64,000 bases of DNA from Viscum album. Taxonomy: Eukaryota > Streptophyta > Magnoliopsida > Santalales > Viscaceae. The position numbers and the translations under genes were made by a program. The stretch is from contig CAUJRU010000140.1 in NCBI GenBank assembly GCA_963277665.1, positions 1,054,001 through 1,118,000 of the forward strand, written 5' to 3'. The notes under the pieces were generated by a model. The model had not been told where the DNA came from. It worked only from the letters and a program-made list of their open reading frames with translations, and did no database searches. Below, piece by piece: positions 1 through 13,232 of this stretch. Every line of letters begins with the position of its first letter. The first letter of the stretch is position 1.

Positions 1-239
1 GAAATAATGTATAATCTCATAACATTATTAGTGATAAAAATCAAAAGTTTCAAAATAATAAGAACAAAAAATTTTATTACACATAAAACCTTATATATAA
101 ATGTTTCTTTGAATGATGTGAATGTGGTTTTGGTGTATCTAGAATGTTTTAATCCCATCAGTTAAGTGATTTATTAAATATAAAATAATGATACATGGGA
201 ACACATACCTAAGCCAGATAAAAAATGTTATTGGAACAA

Positions 240-1625
240 TGGGGTTTTTTTGGAAATGTTGAACGAGGAAGGTAATGTGATAAAAAACGAATCATTTTTT
301 TAAAAGGTTACTTTCTAATTGAATTTATTGATTTTGATGAATCATTATCTATAGTTGAATGTTTTAAAACAATCTTAAATTTTTATGCTATTGCTTCACA
401 ATGAGGATAATTTTTTTTCCAGTGGATGTAACGTCCACATTTCTGAATTGGGATCCTGATGAGGATTTTTAGAATTGAAAAATGTGTATTCACTATTGGG
501 AAAGTCAAAAGATATGTATTTAGATTTTTGAATGAATTATATGTGATTAAAAATTTTCTAAGGGCAAGGTATTAAAACATGGATAGTTAAATAAGGAAGA
601 TGGGTGTCAATATGGGAAGTGTTGATATAAATTTGTACATAAAATAAATCTAATATTTTTCCCTCATTATAATTCTTTATTTTGATGACAATATATTTTA
701 TGGGAATGATGAAATATCATGTGAATGATATTATGAAGAGATCAAAAAGCTGTTTGATATGTCCATTATGTTAGAAAATAAATATCATCTTGGGATATAA
801 ATTTTGAAAAATAATATATTCATTTTTTCCAAAATAATATGTTGAGGAACAACATAAGTAGTCATGTTTGGATAATTTTTAAAGCGTTTGCACACCAATA
901 TCAATGGGAATGAATTTTATTAAAGATTAAGATAAAAATTATGTTTATTTTAACGTGTGTTGGAATCCGATTCGAGATTTTTTATATTCTAAATCTCAAA
1001 AACCATATTTGTTTATGCATTTACATTATGTGATATATTTCATAGTTTTCCCATAGAATCACAATTACAGAGAGAAAAAAGAATTATTAGACTCATCATA
1101 GTAACATAATTATTTTGAATCATGTATGATAACTCAAAAATGAATGATTTTTTTGTGTATCCATATTCTAATTGTGTATAAAAATGTTGATGATTGAAGA
1201 TCGACATAAGGTGGAGTTTTCATTCTAGGGAAAATTAGTGTTAGTTGGCATAAATATAAATTGACATTAGTAACTCTTTTTATTGTTTAATATGAGTATT
1301 TTTATGCTAATAAATCCATTTCCCAACTTATGTGGATGAATAATGATTTAGAATAAATACTTGTTGAAGTGAACATACTCTGGATATTGGGTACAGATAA
1401 TAAATGTGCAGTCAACCTGACCTGGAATCAGGTAAAATATTCTCATTCAAAACATATTGATATAAATTATATTTTCATAAAATTTAATGTATAGAAGAAT
1501 TAATTAAAGATAGATTATATTTATTAATTTGAATAAGTTGTCAAAATTTACACAAACCCTTTACTGAAGAATGATTTTTCTAAATTGTGGTTGAACATGG
1601 GAATCCAACCTATTTATCATCAAGG
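240..1625 (+). pseudogene. Decayed Ty1/copia pol: reverse transcriptase and RNase H
   Basis: This is the 3' part of a copia-type polyprotein, which copies element RNA into DNA in cytoplasmic particles. Frames are broken by many stops and indels. Around 330-420 a frame corresponds to the 'PVARLETIR' stretch of copia RT. At 424-466 DVTSTFLNWDPDED matches the family's DVKTAFLNGDLDEE. At about 672-715 ILYFDDNIFYGNDE corresponds to the YVDD catalytic box, with Y changed to F. RNase H is visible at 1,385-1,480 (TDNKCAVNL, then SKHIDINYIFI). The reading peters out near 1,625 at a stretch resembling the usual copia C-terminus. Integrase, protease and gag would lie left of the window. Assignment to copia is firm because of RT-before-end order and the KHIDI RNase H motif; lineage is not resolved. 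Confidence 0.8.
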
Positions 1626-2640
1626 TTGAGGTATGTGTTTTTGTCCCCTCACCCATATTATCTTTTTATACAGTTTTCAATAGGGAGAATTATTTGATAT
1701 TTCTATCCCTAATGGAAGCATTTATAATGGGGGAGTTATGGATAATCTAGGAATTCCATAATGAATGTGTGTGAACACTACTAACTATTTCTTGGAGTGG
1801 TTATAGGGTTTATTAATATTCTTGGAAAGTGGAGGATAATTTGTTGGAAAATTATAAGTATGATTTTATGATAACATATTTTGGACATAAATATTATTCT
1901 ATCAATAATTCTTCTTTCCAACAATGAGTTAGGTCACATAGGAATAGAAACATTTATAAGTAATACATATCATTATGATACATGTTTTTGTAATTTATGA
2001 TGTTTAAAAAAAAATAAAATGGGGATATTGTTAGGGAAATGATGATAATATTGATTGTTGTATTCAGTTATTGTCTTCTGTTATCAAGAATGTCTATGCA
2101 GAAAATGAATCACATAATTTTATTTTTGGGGAAAATATTACTAACATTAATATTCCAATAATTGGACTGATATTTATTATTAAACTCTAATAGATTAGGA
2201 ATATTCTTTTGGGATGAACATGATCATCATACTGACAACGGGTATCAAATTAATTATGTGATAGTTATGTGGTACTGAATTAGATACATCCTTAATTTGA
2301 TAAAAATATTGATTATCCATTAATGTTTTGTATTTAAATAAATTAATAATTTGTATGAGTGACTTGTGATGCAATATTTATTAAGTAAAGGATGAGAAAA
2401 GGTTGTGAAAATAGTATTTAGGAAAATCATATTCAAGATAATAATATTTAGGATCAGGTGGGAATGAATCGTATTTGATGCTACAATACATTCCATCGTA
2501 TTTTAGAAGATGATAATGCTTATATCCATTGTATTGAAAGAGATGAATAATTGCGTGATACATAATGAAATATTGTGAAAAAACAAGATGAACATAATTA
2601 TATCTACTCTCAACATAATCATAACGACTTTACTAAATTG
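1626..2640 (+). other. Probable 3' LTR zone of the first copia remnant
   Basis: By position the polypurine tract and 3' LTR of the upstream copia pol should lie here. Three purine-rich candidates precede a T-starting stretch: near 1,622-1,632, near 1,724-1,738 (aatgggggag) and near 2,016-2,030 (aaaatggggatat before tgttaggg). No partner LTR is in the window, so none can be confirmed. No gene is seen in this stretch. Confidence 0.3.
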
Positions 2641-4140
2641 ATACTTGATTAATGGATGGGGAGGTTTATCACAAAGAAGGTAATAGATTTTTATTCAGAT
2701 CCAAATCCAAAAGATTTAAATATTTGGATAACGAAGTCTTTTAATCTAGAGAAAGTTCCTTGGGATCAAAATTAATGATGAAAATGAATTTATGTTGAAT
2801 TATATTGTTTTAATGAAGAAGATATTGATTAACATATGTAACCTAAAATAGATAACACAATCAGATCCTGGATTATTTTTTTGAAGAGAAGATGGATGAA
2901 GTATATTGGTTGAATTTTTTGGATGTATTGTTGATGTGGGATATGAATATTTTTAAAGGGTTTGTATAATATGATGTTTCCATCATAAGTGAAAAAATAT
3001 AGTTTTTTCCAACAATCATAATGATAATACATCTATTTTCCTTAAAATATTTGGTAAAGAAAACCATTTTTAAGACACTTTTTTACCCTTGTCTTCATCA
3101 TAATAAGAATGATGGGAATTTCATTCAATCTAGATTTTTGCCTAGAGATGTTTGAAAGAGATAAACAATGTTGAAATGGGGGAGACATAAGCTAGAAGAA
3201 GATGTATTTTTATTATTTTTCTTAGAAGGTATGAACATCATAATGATGAAATCGTACTAGGAAAATCATATTTGAGAATCTGAATTAGTATATGGATTAT
3301 TGAAGATGTTTGAAATGAGATTAATTTGTTAGAAGATTAGAGAAGGTTATAGAAGGTTGTAGATGAATTGAAAATTTCAAGATACACATGAAATACATGG
3401 AGGGTTTATGATTATGTTAAACCTGGTTTGGGGAAATTTTTTCAAAGATCCCAAGAAAACCATTATTTGGGAAATTAGTAAAGGAGAATGTATTTTTTTA
3501 TATTTAATGAACATAATTAGTTTTCACAAATGGAAGGGATACGGTATAACAATGTTAAATTCTATAAAGAATAAGTGGTTTTGGTATTTAGTTTTTTTCT
3601 TGATAGAAGAAGAAAACAGGATGAAGTAAGAATGTATTTAACTGATTATCATATTCACCTTGTTACTGTATTAGGTTAAATCATCGTACTTGGATTATAG
3701 TAATGATATTTTTTATTGAATATGAAGTAGTACGGAATTGTTTCTGCGATATTATGATAGAGATATATATTTCCTTTTCGAGAAAAAATATGTGAAACAC
3801 AGTCATGTAAATCAGACTGAGTGTCATTATTATTGTCATAAATTTATTTCTATATTTTGGTTAAAAATATGACCATTTAATTTGAAAAATAATATTTTCC
3901 AATGCTTCTCCAAATGAATATTAACATGTTTTCTAGAAAAAAATCTTATATCATATCATTCTACTTGAAGAACATGCACAGTTGTATTGATCATATTTCA
4001 TGAAGAGTTTATGATAATATTCTACCCATTGAATTTCACACAAAATGATTGTTTTCTAGTGGATTGTGGGGTATTGGATCATTTCCAAGCCATACCAAGG
4101 ACATATCAACTCTTATTGAGTAGTGATCCTTGTAAATTTT
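2640..4140 (+). pseudogene. Possible second copia remnant: gag/protease
   Basis: The stretch is G-rich on the plus strand and rich in charged residues in all broken frames, as expected for an old gag. The only motif I can offer is at about 4,053-4,130, where FLVDCGVLDHF resembles the copia protease active site (family pattern D-S-G-A-x-x-H). Here the serine is cysteine and the alanine is valine. No clear CCHC zinc knuckle was found upstream. The short open frame at 3,408-3,629 lies inside this stretch and has no recognisable domain of its own. It could equally be unrelated decayed repeat. Confidence 0.3.
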
Positions 4141-5189
4141 TATATTCCATTTGATGTGTGTTTGATTTGTTTTTAGTAGAGGTATAAATATAAAAAAAGG
4201 TCATAATGTTATTTAATAAGCATGGAAACATAAAATATAAAGCCTATCACTCTTTTAACCATCCCCCTCTCTGTGATACAACTATGTTGACTTGGTAATT
4301 ACACTTCTTACCCCTCACTAATTAACAGTTTTGCAGTTATGAAACTTCCCAGGAAATTGTTAACCATCAATCTATATTTTTCCATAGATGTAGGTTTTAT
4401 CTTCCATATATATATTTTCTATTCCCAGAAATTTTATCCATTCCTAGGAATCAATATATTTAATAATATAGGTAATAATTTTACCACCTTTTAATTTCAA
4501 AATAAGGTTTATCATCCATTTGTATGATATTATCACTCAGAAAAGGTTGAATCTTCAAAAATGATTATATTTCATTTTTATAAAAAATAATTTATGAAAA
4601 AATTAGTAATATTATGTTATAAAATTTACATAATTTTTTAAATATTCATATCAATTTTAACAAACACTGAAATTTTGGTATTTTCTTGAAATGGTTGATT
4701 TTTTAGTGAAATGAGAAAAATATAGAATTTTTAAAACAATCATTTATTATCACTAAATAATTTAATTTTAATGTTTCATTATAATTTATTATATAATGCG
4801 TTATACACTATAATTTCATTAAAATATATTAATAACTTATATTATTATCATAATTTCTCATGATTATAATATAATTCATTTTATATGATTTAAAAAACCT
4901 TTTCTTGGAAGACCATAATTTATCATATTTTTAAGGATTATTTATTAAATACATATATTAATCTTATAAAATATAATTTGATAAACTAAATTACATATAT
5001 AGTGGAAAATTGTTTGAATTTAATAAATAAGCCCATTTTATATTTAGGCATTGTGAACATTAGACATAGATAAATTTTTCACCTTTGTAAAGGGTGAACT
5101 AGGTAATTAATGTTTAAAATAATATAATAAGTCATTCAAATTTTATCCAAAAAATTAATTTTTAGATATTGTGGCTTCCTATCCCATTA
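4141..5189. other. AT-rich stretch without assignable gene
   Basis: Very AT-rich DNA with long A/T words and no frame carrying a recognisable domain. A TATA-like word (gtataaatata) lies near 4,182 but nothing downstream supports a promoter. The true start of the E1 5' LTR may lie in the right part of this stretch. Confidence 0.5.
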
Positions 5190-8123
5190 ATATACTATTT
5201 TTTTGGTCATAGGTGTTTCTAATGAGGTATTTGGAGGTTCTGTGGAGTTTGGGGTTGTAGTGCAGCTATAATGTGAGATTCACATCATGAAAGGTGGATT
5301 CGTGATGAGAGAATGTGATTCTTGGATAATGTATCTATAGAGTTTATGGACTATTTAATGTTACATAAGAGTCATCTAAATGGATTCACAACGTGAAATG
5401 GTAATTCCCGGCATCTAATTAATTCAAGCTGGGACAAATTCAATTTCATCAGAAACAAAATATACATGAGATTCTTGGAATTACCCCAGTACACAAAATA
5501 TAATCCATGGATCCCAAGGAATTAAATTCACTAATATATAAATAGTTTAATTTCAGGGTTGACATCAAGTTGATTTATAACCCTTGTAAATTAAATATAA
5601 TTTCCTTCCCCTTTTCCTATCTGTTTCATGATTTTATTATCTAGTTGATCCATTGTGGGCGTGTGGTTTCCTTTAGGGTGTGTTTGTGGTGATTTTATAA
5701 TCCAAAATTGGTGTAGTGTAGGTTTATTAGCATGTTCCTTATACAACTAAGGTTTGTGGGATGTTTCTTTATTTCCATACAGAGTGCAATGAGATTTAAT
5801 TGATTCTTTAATGAATGGTATCCTCACCCCGACCTAATTATGTTCTTTGTTTGAAGACTACGTGATTTTTCATTTCACTGGGTAGATAATATGGTTTTAA
5901 AAACTAAATTTAATTATTTAGCTAATTTTTTAATTTATAGGCATGATGGGATATGACATTTATTTTTATTTTGATCATATTACTAATGAGTTTATGACAT
6001 GGTAATTTCTTACAAAAAATAATAGCTATTAAGATCCCTAGTTATGAAATAGATGGTATATATTGGGACACTATTTGTGTTGTTTTACGAACTCAAACTC
6101 AATAAAAGTATAGAGAACCTCTATATAGATATTGAATTCATTTCCCATGGAAATCTAGTTCAAGTGATGTTATCCATTATATATAAATAAGAAACGTGAT
6201 TTAATCCCTAGAGTAATTTATGTAATTGGAAATTTATTTCTATAATCTCTTCTTATTTACATGTGTTTTCTTACATATATGGTTTTGGTTGTCCTTTGGT
6301 GATGGATATGACCAGTTGAGCTATTTAATTGGTGGTACAATGATGTGGTAGTCCATTTGCGTGGATTTAATGTTGGATGTTTTGTGATGATGTGTATAGT
6401 GGTTGTGTGCACATTGGTCATTTTGTAAAGGATGTGGTTGTCTTTTGGATGATACATATGGTAGTTGTGGTGAGATGGTTTATGTGATGTAAATAAATAA
6501 TGATGGATTGTGTGAGATGGGATAGTTCCTGTCTATGGTGGAAGTGTTATTTTCCCGGTTAACCATGGAATACATTATAATGATATTGAAATGAATAATT
6601 AAATGGGTCGGAAATTGATGTTATGTGAATGTATTAAAATAATTGAATAAAATTGGCGGTTTTAAGTGTCAGATGAAATTTATGTGAAGCTAAATTTAGA
6701 GAACCTTTTTAATATGTAATTGGGTGAATCTCGTGAATAAAAATGGGAAATGTTTTGTGGCTTGAGTGGTGGTTATGCAGATTTGTATATGGTGATGGAA
6801 ACTATTGTGTTGTATTTTTTTAACAAGTATTGGTGATGAAGTGTGTCCTATTGTTTTTTATGACCTCAAAGGTTAGGGTATTGTGTATTTTCTATATATC
6901 ATGATTGTTTATTTTATTTATTCCATTCCCTACACAAGATGTTTAACCATAAAAACTATTAGAGGTTCTAGGTTTTGGGATTCCCCCCCAAATATTGGCT
7001 AGTGGTTTATTGATTTCTAGCTATCCCCACTTCCCCACTCTTCATTCAACAGTTGTAATGATACAAGTTGTTTTTAGGTTTTACCCATCAATTTTAGGCT
7101 ATGTGTTTTTAGGTGACATTAGATGTGACGAGGAAATGATGCGATTTGATATATGATTTATGTCATGTGTGTAAGGAGGAGAATATGGATTGATTTCCAT
7201 CACATTCATGATACCATACTACAATAGATTTGTGATGATATTTGGGGGGAAGGTCTATGTGTTTTCAAGTGAGATGTGCTATTATGGACCAAGTTTGTTC
7301 CAAATAGATATGGTGCGACTATATTTGATGTTGGCACCATATAATAGAACTTGAAATGGTGGGGTTGGTATGGATGCATCCCAACCCACATTAGATATTG
7401 ATATGGATACTTCATGTGGTATGTTATGTGATGTGGTATGTGATGGGGAATTTATGGAAGGTATCGGAGCCCAGGGTGTTCGACATTGGGGAGTGCGAGG
7501 AGGAAATTAGTGGAAAAGTGATAGAGTGTGCCTTTCATTATTAGGATCATGATGTTATATTAATATATGCGATGTGTGATTTGGATATTTATATATGTTG
7601 ATTATAGGATGGATAGATGAAAATAAGAAAATAAATTTGTTTTTGTTGTTTTTTCACTCACACATTTGCATTTTCATTTCACATATGAAATTCTGACCAT
7701 AGTTATATCCTTATTTATTATACATTTATCCTCAACCGATATATATAATATATTTTTAGGATTTTAGGATGAATTTGGGAACAATGATGTACATTTCTAT
7801 CCTGGGTACAGAGATGATGGTATGTCACCACAATAATGATATATTTCGGAATATTCTGAGACTATAATTTGTATTGGTATCCATTATATGTGAATTACAA
7901 GATGGTTTTGGGTTTATTCTATATTATATTCTAAAATTTTTTTGTGGTCATTTATCCTATCTCCCAATAAATTTTTACTTCATAGATCATACTTTGAAGC
8001 ATTTGTAAAATTATTATGCCATCAGTGCTAGTCACAAACTAGAGGATTACAATTGTAATGACTCGGGGGGTCAATTTCTCTCTCCCATCATTACAACATC
8101 TTTCATGAGAGGGGGTCCTGAAA
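5190..8123 (+). repeat. E1 5' LTR (left edge approximate)
   Basis: Long terminal repeat ending in gggggtcctgaaa just before the primer-binding site. The 3' partner ends gggggtcatgaca at 27,185, close to the common gypsy ending ggtcgtgaca. Much of the interior is a G/T-rich stretch full of atgg, tggttgtg and gatgtg words, also present at 25,370-26,600 in the other copy. The two copies are strongly diverged. The start is where homology to 13,830 onward becomes visible, so the real LTR may be longer. Open frames on the opposite strand (6,257-6,457 and 7,206-7,415) lie wholly inside the LTR and are not genes. Confidence 0.65.
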
Positions 8124-8126
8124 AAG

Positions 8127-8138
8127 TGGTATCAGAGG
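8127..8138 (+). promoter_or_regulatory. E1 primer-binding site (initiator tRNA-Met type)
   Basis: The sequence tggtatcagagg lies four bases after the LTR end. It matches the 3' end complement of plant initiator tRNA-Met (tggtatcagagc) at all but the last base. This fixes the 5' LTR/leader border and the plus orientation of E1. Confidence 0.85.
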
Positions 8139-8499
8139 ATTGGTTGAGATATTTGATGTATTTTGGAGATAGATACTATAAGAATTTCATTTTTTGGTAG
8201 ATAATCAATTCTAATAGATCTTTGTGTGTGTAACAGTTAGTGGACACTTATGAAGACATTGGATATTGCCCCACAGGATATAGGGAATAGAATTTATTCT
8301 TGGTGAGAGATGGTGTATGGTGGAAATTTTTATTGGATATATACATAATAAATATACATGAAACCTATATGTTTGAGATCATTTATTAAATGAGATGTTT
8401 CATGGAAAATAAAATTTATTAAATATATAATCTTAAAAATATTCCATGTGATCTAGCTTAGTATGTTCTCTTTTATTATAAATAATGGGTAATCCTCAT

Positions 8500-9500
8500 C
8501 ATAAATTATATTATAAAAAATATGAGTATCTATATGATAATATGGTCGATCGTCACTAGATTGAACCTCTAGAGGAGCATGTGGTATGGAAGAGGGCTTT
8601 TCATTCCATTCGGAGAAAAATTATGTTGATGTATGAGTGGAGTATCTCAGATCCGGAGATAGAGAACTGGTTATAGGATAACAGGATTATTTTAGGTCTA
8701 ATCCAATTATGAGATTAGTTTTGGGTGTTTTTTTATTTATTTATAGGTGGTTAGTTACACATCAGTTCTAGACACTATATCTTGGGGAACAAAACGAGGA
8801 GGAGATATTATATCCTCACATTTAAAGGGAGTTCTCGGTGAAGTTTCAATCATCAACAATGTGGAAAGCTAAGATTATGGAGGACCTCCCCCTTTATGAA
8901 AAATATTTATTATGTGTGATTACATATATAGATTCAAATCCCCATTGATATTTTCTATAGTATTTTTATATGAGGACACGAAATAAAAATGTGTGTATGA
9001 GGCCTTGTACACAATGGCCAGGTATGAGGAAACATCGTTTATGATCATTATGTATCTTCTGGTGTCTGAAATGGATAAGGTTGTCAGAATGATTCATTAG
9101 ATTAGATCTTATCATCCTGAGTTTTTCCTACATGACATATCAAGGTGTGTGGATTTAGGTAGTGTTTCACAAGTTTTTAATAATTTTGAGTTCCATCTAG
9201 TGGGGAAATGACTATGGTAGGGGGTTTCCCATACATATGGGGTGGTTGGATCTCATGAACCTATATGATTAATTTGGTTTTTTACCTTGTTATTGGGGGA
9301 TATTTAAACCTCCAGGACCAATGTTTGATTTCTCAGGGTGGCCTATTTCAATTTGGCAGTCAGAACAATAGTTCCTCTTAGGCATCTTCAGCAACACATA
9401 CCATTAGTGATTTTTTTAAATCTGAGAGTAGGGGAAGTTGGAAGAGGGGAGCCTAATTATGGTTCAAAAAAATAATTAAATTAGATAATTCTTTTTAATT
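8500..9500 (+). pseudogene. E1 gag remnant
   Basis: This lies between the primer-binding site and protease, where gypsy gag (capsid and nucleocapsid) is expected. Frames are broken throughout. The best stretch is about 9,000-9,150, where MARYEETSF, then VVRMIH and IRSYHPEFF in the same frame, resembles the gag block running from the 'VAEYE..F' motif to the conserved helices after it. Zinc-knuckle cysteines were not recognised in the following 9,300-9,800. Identity therefore rests mainly on position plus this weak match. Confidence 0.45.
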
Positions 9501-9899
9501 TATGTTTTAAGAAGATATGTATAATATAGGATTCAATTTTCAATGTTTACTATCATATCTCAATAAAATTGGATTGACTACATATTCAAAAAATAGCACA
9601 TATATAGTTTTCTTTACAATTTGTCCAATATAAACGAAGCTTCTTTATGAAGAATATTTGGGTCAGCATTCTACGTGTCATAGAATCCCCTGACTCTGTA
9701 TTCATCTCAAATCCATAGGGGATGCAGAACCAGTTCATAATGATTCCCTTCATTCACTAAATATATCTTACCATTTTTGAACAAAACTAGAGATCCCCTT
9801 AAACCCACGTCCATTTTAGAGTTAGGATTATGATTCCAGGACCCTTCTTTGAGACCCCGAGAATAGTGAGATGTTCTCCTTGGAGAATGTTGTTTCAGA

Positions 9900-10025
9900 A
9901 GATCTAATAGTTTTTAGAGGAACAGACAATTTCTTGTCTACCCATATTAGTTCATTGTTTGATTTGGGTGCCTATAGTTATTTGTTAGTCCCTCATTATT
10001 TAATACAGTGGGAGTAGATTGAAGT
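9900..10025 (+). pseudogene. E1 aspartic protease remnant
   Basis: An aspartic protease normally cuts the gag-pol polyprotein. At about 9,911-10,010 one frame reads VFRGTDNFLSTHISS followed by LFDLGAYSYLLV. This parallels the gypsy pattern 'VVTGT..............LFDSGASHSFIS'. The active-site D is retained, but the S of DSG is leucine, and a stop follows soon after. The region then continues through poorly readable sequence to RT. The open frame at 10,290-10,478 lies in this linker and contains nothing further that I recognise. Confidence 0.65.
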
Positions 10026-10559
10026 GACTTTCAATTTTCTTAGATTTATGTAATCCATTTGGTGATAATGTAATCATTTTTTTGGGTTAATGGGATATGT
10101 GATTGTGATAGGGAAGCACTAGTTAGTTGGAGATTTATTGTTGTTGTAGATAAAATCAAATTATATTTGTCTTGGAATTTATTTTTTGTATTAATTTGGG
10201 TTAATTCCTCAAATAATTCTAGATAAGTGTTTTGTTTTTCTATCATGGTGGGCTAGTTAGTTTTGTTTCTTAGATGGAAAGGTTGTTAGATGGGTGATAG
10301 GAATGTGGATCCTGGTGTGTCTCAGTTGGACCAGATTTCAGTGGAATCAAAAGTAGTGGATGTTTCCATGTTGATGAAGTTGATTTTTAATATTGTCCCA
10401 AATTTTGTTTTAGAAATACCCTTTAGAAGAGATGTTATGTTTATTATTGAGTTTCTTCCATGTTCATCTCTGATTTAAATGGATCCCTATTTAATTTTTG
10501 ATATAGAGTTGCATGTGTTAAGTTGTATGTGGATTACCTAATGAAGATGGGTTACATTT

Positions 10560-11130
10560 GTCATAATATATCACAGTGGATTATCTAACATTGTTCACAA
10601 AGAAGTTGAAAAGTAGTGTGAGATTGTGCATAGAGTATCAAAAGATGAATAAGGTAATGGTTCATATCCATCACCAAATTTTGAGGATCAATGATCTATT
10701 GGACAAGTTGAGAAGTGAAATTTGGTTCTAAAAATTAATCTATTATCTGGATATTACTAGTGTAGGGGGTAATATGAATATATTATGAACACTAAATTCA
10801 TGTTCAGGTATAGGACCATCAACTTTTTTCATGGTATTCGGTGTTATGAATTCCCCATCCATCTTCTAGGGATTATATACTTTATTTTTCATAAGTTCAT
10901 GGAATGGTCCATCACTATATTCACCAATGAAATGTTGATCTACACAATGTTAGAGGATGATCATTCTGAGAATCATCGAGATGTTTTTCCATACTACATG
11001 AACCAATAGCTATATGGAGGGTTTTCCTAGTGTGGTTTTTTGATATATGAGGATCATTTTCATAGACACATGTTGTATAATTAGAGTATGGTAGTGGACT
11101 CATTGAATGTTGGGGTAGTTTTTTCAATGG
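10560..11130 (+). pseudogene. E1 reverse transcriptase remnant
   Basis: Gypsy RT fingers and palm. At about 10,595-10,715 VRLCIEYQKMNKV is followed by LRINDLLDKL, matching the family's 'MRLCIDYRQLNKV......PRIDDLFDQL'. From 10,785 to 11,009 an open frame carries TKFMFRYRTINF and then FTNEMLIYTML, in the place of 'FIDDILIYSK'. Both catalytic aspartates of the palm are changed (DD to NE), so this enzyme is dead. Stops interrupt the frame between these pieces. The open frame on the other strand at 10,921-11,127 is a shadow of this one. Confidence 0.8.
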
Positions 11131-11299
11131 GATAATCCCAATAATGTGGACGAGGATTGTAGGTTACATTTACATAGTGGATATTATCATAGTTTTTTTC
11201 TAGATTTATCTCATGGTGTAGCCCAACTGACAGAATTGAACATGATGTAACATGATTCTTTATGGACTGGTCATCATTAGAATGTGATCAGTTACCTAG

Positions 11300-11760
11300 A
11301 AGGGAATTCTGATAGTTCTTGAGTTCATCAGTGTCCTTAGAGGGATATGTTTTTGGAGGTTTTGATTGATTTTTCTCATCCTAGAATAGGATTAAAGTTT
11401 ATATATGAGATATTAGAGATATCTTATGTTTCTAGGTACTTATTTTCCCATTGAAATAACTATTCCACCACTGATGTAGAGTTAGTGGCAGCTATGTTTG
11501 GGGATGTTTTGGTTGGAATAACCTTATTAGGGAGCACTCAAGGTTTTTATAGAAAAAACAATATGAAAATTTATATCTATTAGTAGTATATGAATCCACA
11601 TATGTTGACATTGATGTATTTTTTCTAATATTATGCCTTTGATATCTCTTATCCCATGGTAAAATAAAATGTAGGTGTTAATGAATTATTTTAAAATTCA
11701 TGAGGCGATGTGACTCGAGAGTATATAGATTTTCTGAATGGACTGAAGGAGTTTAAAATG
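11300..11760 (+). pseudogene. E1 RNase H remnant
   Basis: RNase H removes RNA from the RNA:DNA hybrid during element replication. At about 11,365-11,400 VLIDFSHPRIGLKFI corresponds to 'VYTDASRVGLGCVL', keeping the first catalytic Asp. At about 11,421-11,510 ISYVSRYLFSH and then NNYSTTDVELVAAMFG correspond to '[28 protein letters not shown]', keeping the catalytic Glu. A broken reading near 11,650-11,700 resembles the 'YHPGKANVVADALSR' end of the domain. The domain directly follows RT as in all gypsy elements. Frame changes and stops rule out function. Confidence 0.75.
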
Positions 11761-11979
11761 ATGCATCATGGTGTTAGGGAGTGAAATGGTCATGGTTGAC
11801 TCTATTAGATGACGATGGAGTTATCTTTGAAGTTGTTGGTGGAGGATTCTAAGTGTGGATACTCAATGATAGAGGTGATGTGTGACAATGTTTTACATGG
11901 AGAATCATTATATGATTGGTCATAGGATGTTTAGAATATGATACTGATCCAAAATAAGTTTTTTACTCTACATGATATC

Positions 11980-12760
11980 TATTTGGAGGTTCATTGCGTG
12001 TTTCACAACACCCCTTTATAAGTGCATCTAGGTGTGAAAAAAAAATATTGTTTCCAAAGGAGAAATCATTGGTAGTCATTGATGAAATGGTTCATTGTAG
12101 ATTTTATCACAAGGTGTCTTGTTTTCTTATTGATGAATGTAGAAAACTATGATCCTAGTGGGGTTTAATAGTCCATAGATATTCCCAATATGAAATGGAG
12201 TGACATCAATATGGATTTCATCACTAGGTAGACCTAATGTCAGAGAGTTATTGATTTAGTTTGATTTGAAGTGTAATTGTAAAAAAATAGTTTTCTTAGT
12301 TTTTGGAAATCTACTATAAGAGTTTTATGGAAACATCATTAGGTGTTATTTGGAAAAAAAATTAGAATTCAAATGTTTCTAATCAACATACATTATTATC
12401 TAGATCGAATTCTTACCTCATAGGTTAAGTGAAGAATTTATGGTGATTTTGGGTCTCAGTGATTCATTTTCACTACATTAATCCCTCAGACCGATGCATC
12501 GATGATAATAAAAATCTATATATCTGATGATATGTTCAAATATTATGTCATAAAAATTTTAGATCTTTGGTATGGTTTTTTCCTCTAGTCAAGTGAGCAT
12601 AAAAAATAGCTATTACTTATCCATTCATGTATCCCATTTATGTAATTGTATGGGAGGATGTTTCATTCTCAATTGTGCTAGAAAGATGCTAGGGTGTTTG
12701 GAATTCTTAGCCTTGATGTGGCGAAGAGCATGACATAGATGACACATTAGTTTCATGGTA
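11980..12760 (+). pseudogene. E1 integrase core remnant
   Basis: Integrase inserts the DNA copy into host chromosomes. At about 11,990-12,130 EVHCVFHNTPL, VHLGVKKKYC and then IVDFITRC follow the gypsy zinc-binding region 'EEAHSSPYSVHPGSTKMY......IAEFVARC'. The C of the second CC pair is partly lost. At about 12,185-12,230 MKWSDINMDFITR matches 'WKWEHITMDFVTG', keeping the first catalytic Asp. The second Asp and the Glu region (12,300-12,700) is too shredded to place with confidence. Confidence 0.65.
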
Positions 12761-12819
12761 GGATGATAGAGGAGTTGGACTATTAGAAACCCAATTTAGG
12801 TCATGGGTAGGGGATATAG

Positions 12820-13232
12820 AGATTGATGTAAGTGACCATGTTTTCTTTAGTGTCTCCCCTCATCATGCATAGAAGAGATGTGGTATGGTGGTAATATTTT
12901 TTTCATATTTATTTGTCACATTAAGTTATTTATAAGATGTTTTGGGGTTCCATATATGTTAGAATTTACACCACAATTATGGTTCATACTCATCATGATC
13001 ATTATGTCCCGGCTACATCATCATCTCCATGATGACTCCCATGTCATTGACTTTATTGATTTTGATATAAATGAAAATGTTACATAAATTTAGGTACTTG
13101 TTGTGATCCATTATAAAAAATAGATGTTTCATTTATGATAGACCATTACATTTTTTCATGTGTTTTGAAGGTAAGTTGTCTTTAAAGGGAGTACATGGGA
13201 GTCATATGCATAGATTCCTTCCCAATACTTTG
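12820..13232 (+). pseudogene. E1 integrase C-terminus with chromodomain-like tail
   Basis: At about 12,835 a frame reads DHVFFSVSP, equal to the family's 'DHVFLRVSP'. At 13,030-13,085 DDSHVIDFIDFDINENVT matches the 'DPSHVIDYEPI.....LTYEE' block. At about 13,170-13,232 STWESYA corresponds to the 'EEATWESE' end of Del/Tekay chromodomain-like tails. Such tails are thought to steer integration to heterochromatin. This fixes the 3' end of pol at about 13,232. The open frame at 12,878-13,087 covers part of it but is not a free-standing gene. Confidence 0.65.

Noticed and set aside
3408..3629. 73-codon plus-strand frame as an independent gene
   Set aside because: No motif, no start context or splice signals, and it lies in a probable decayed copia gag zone.
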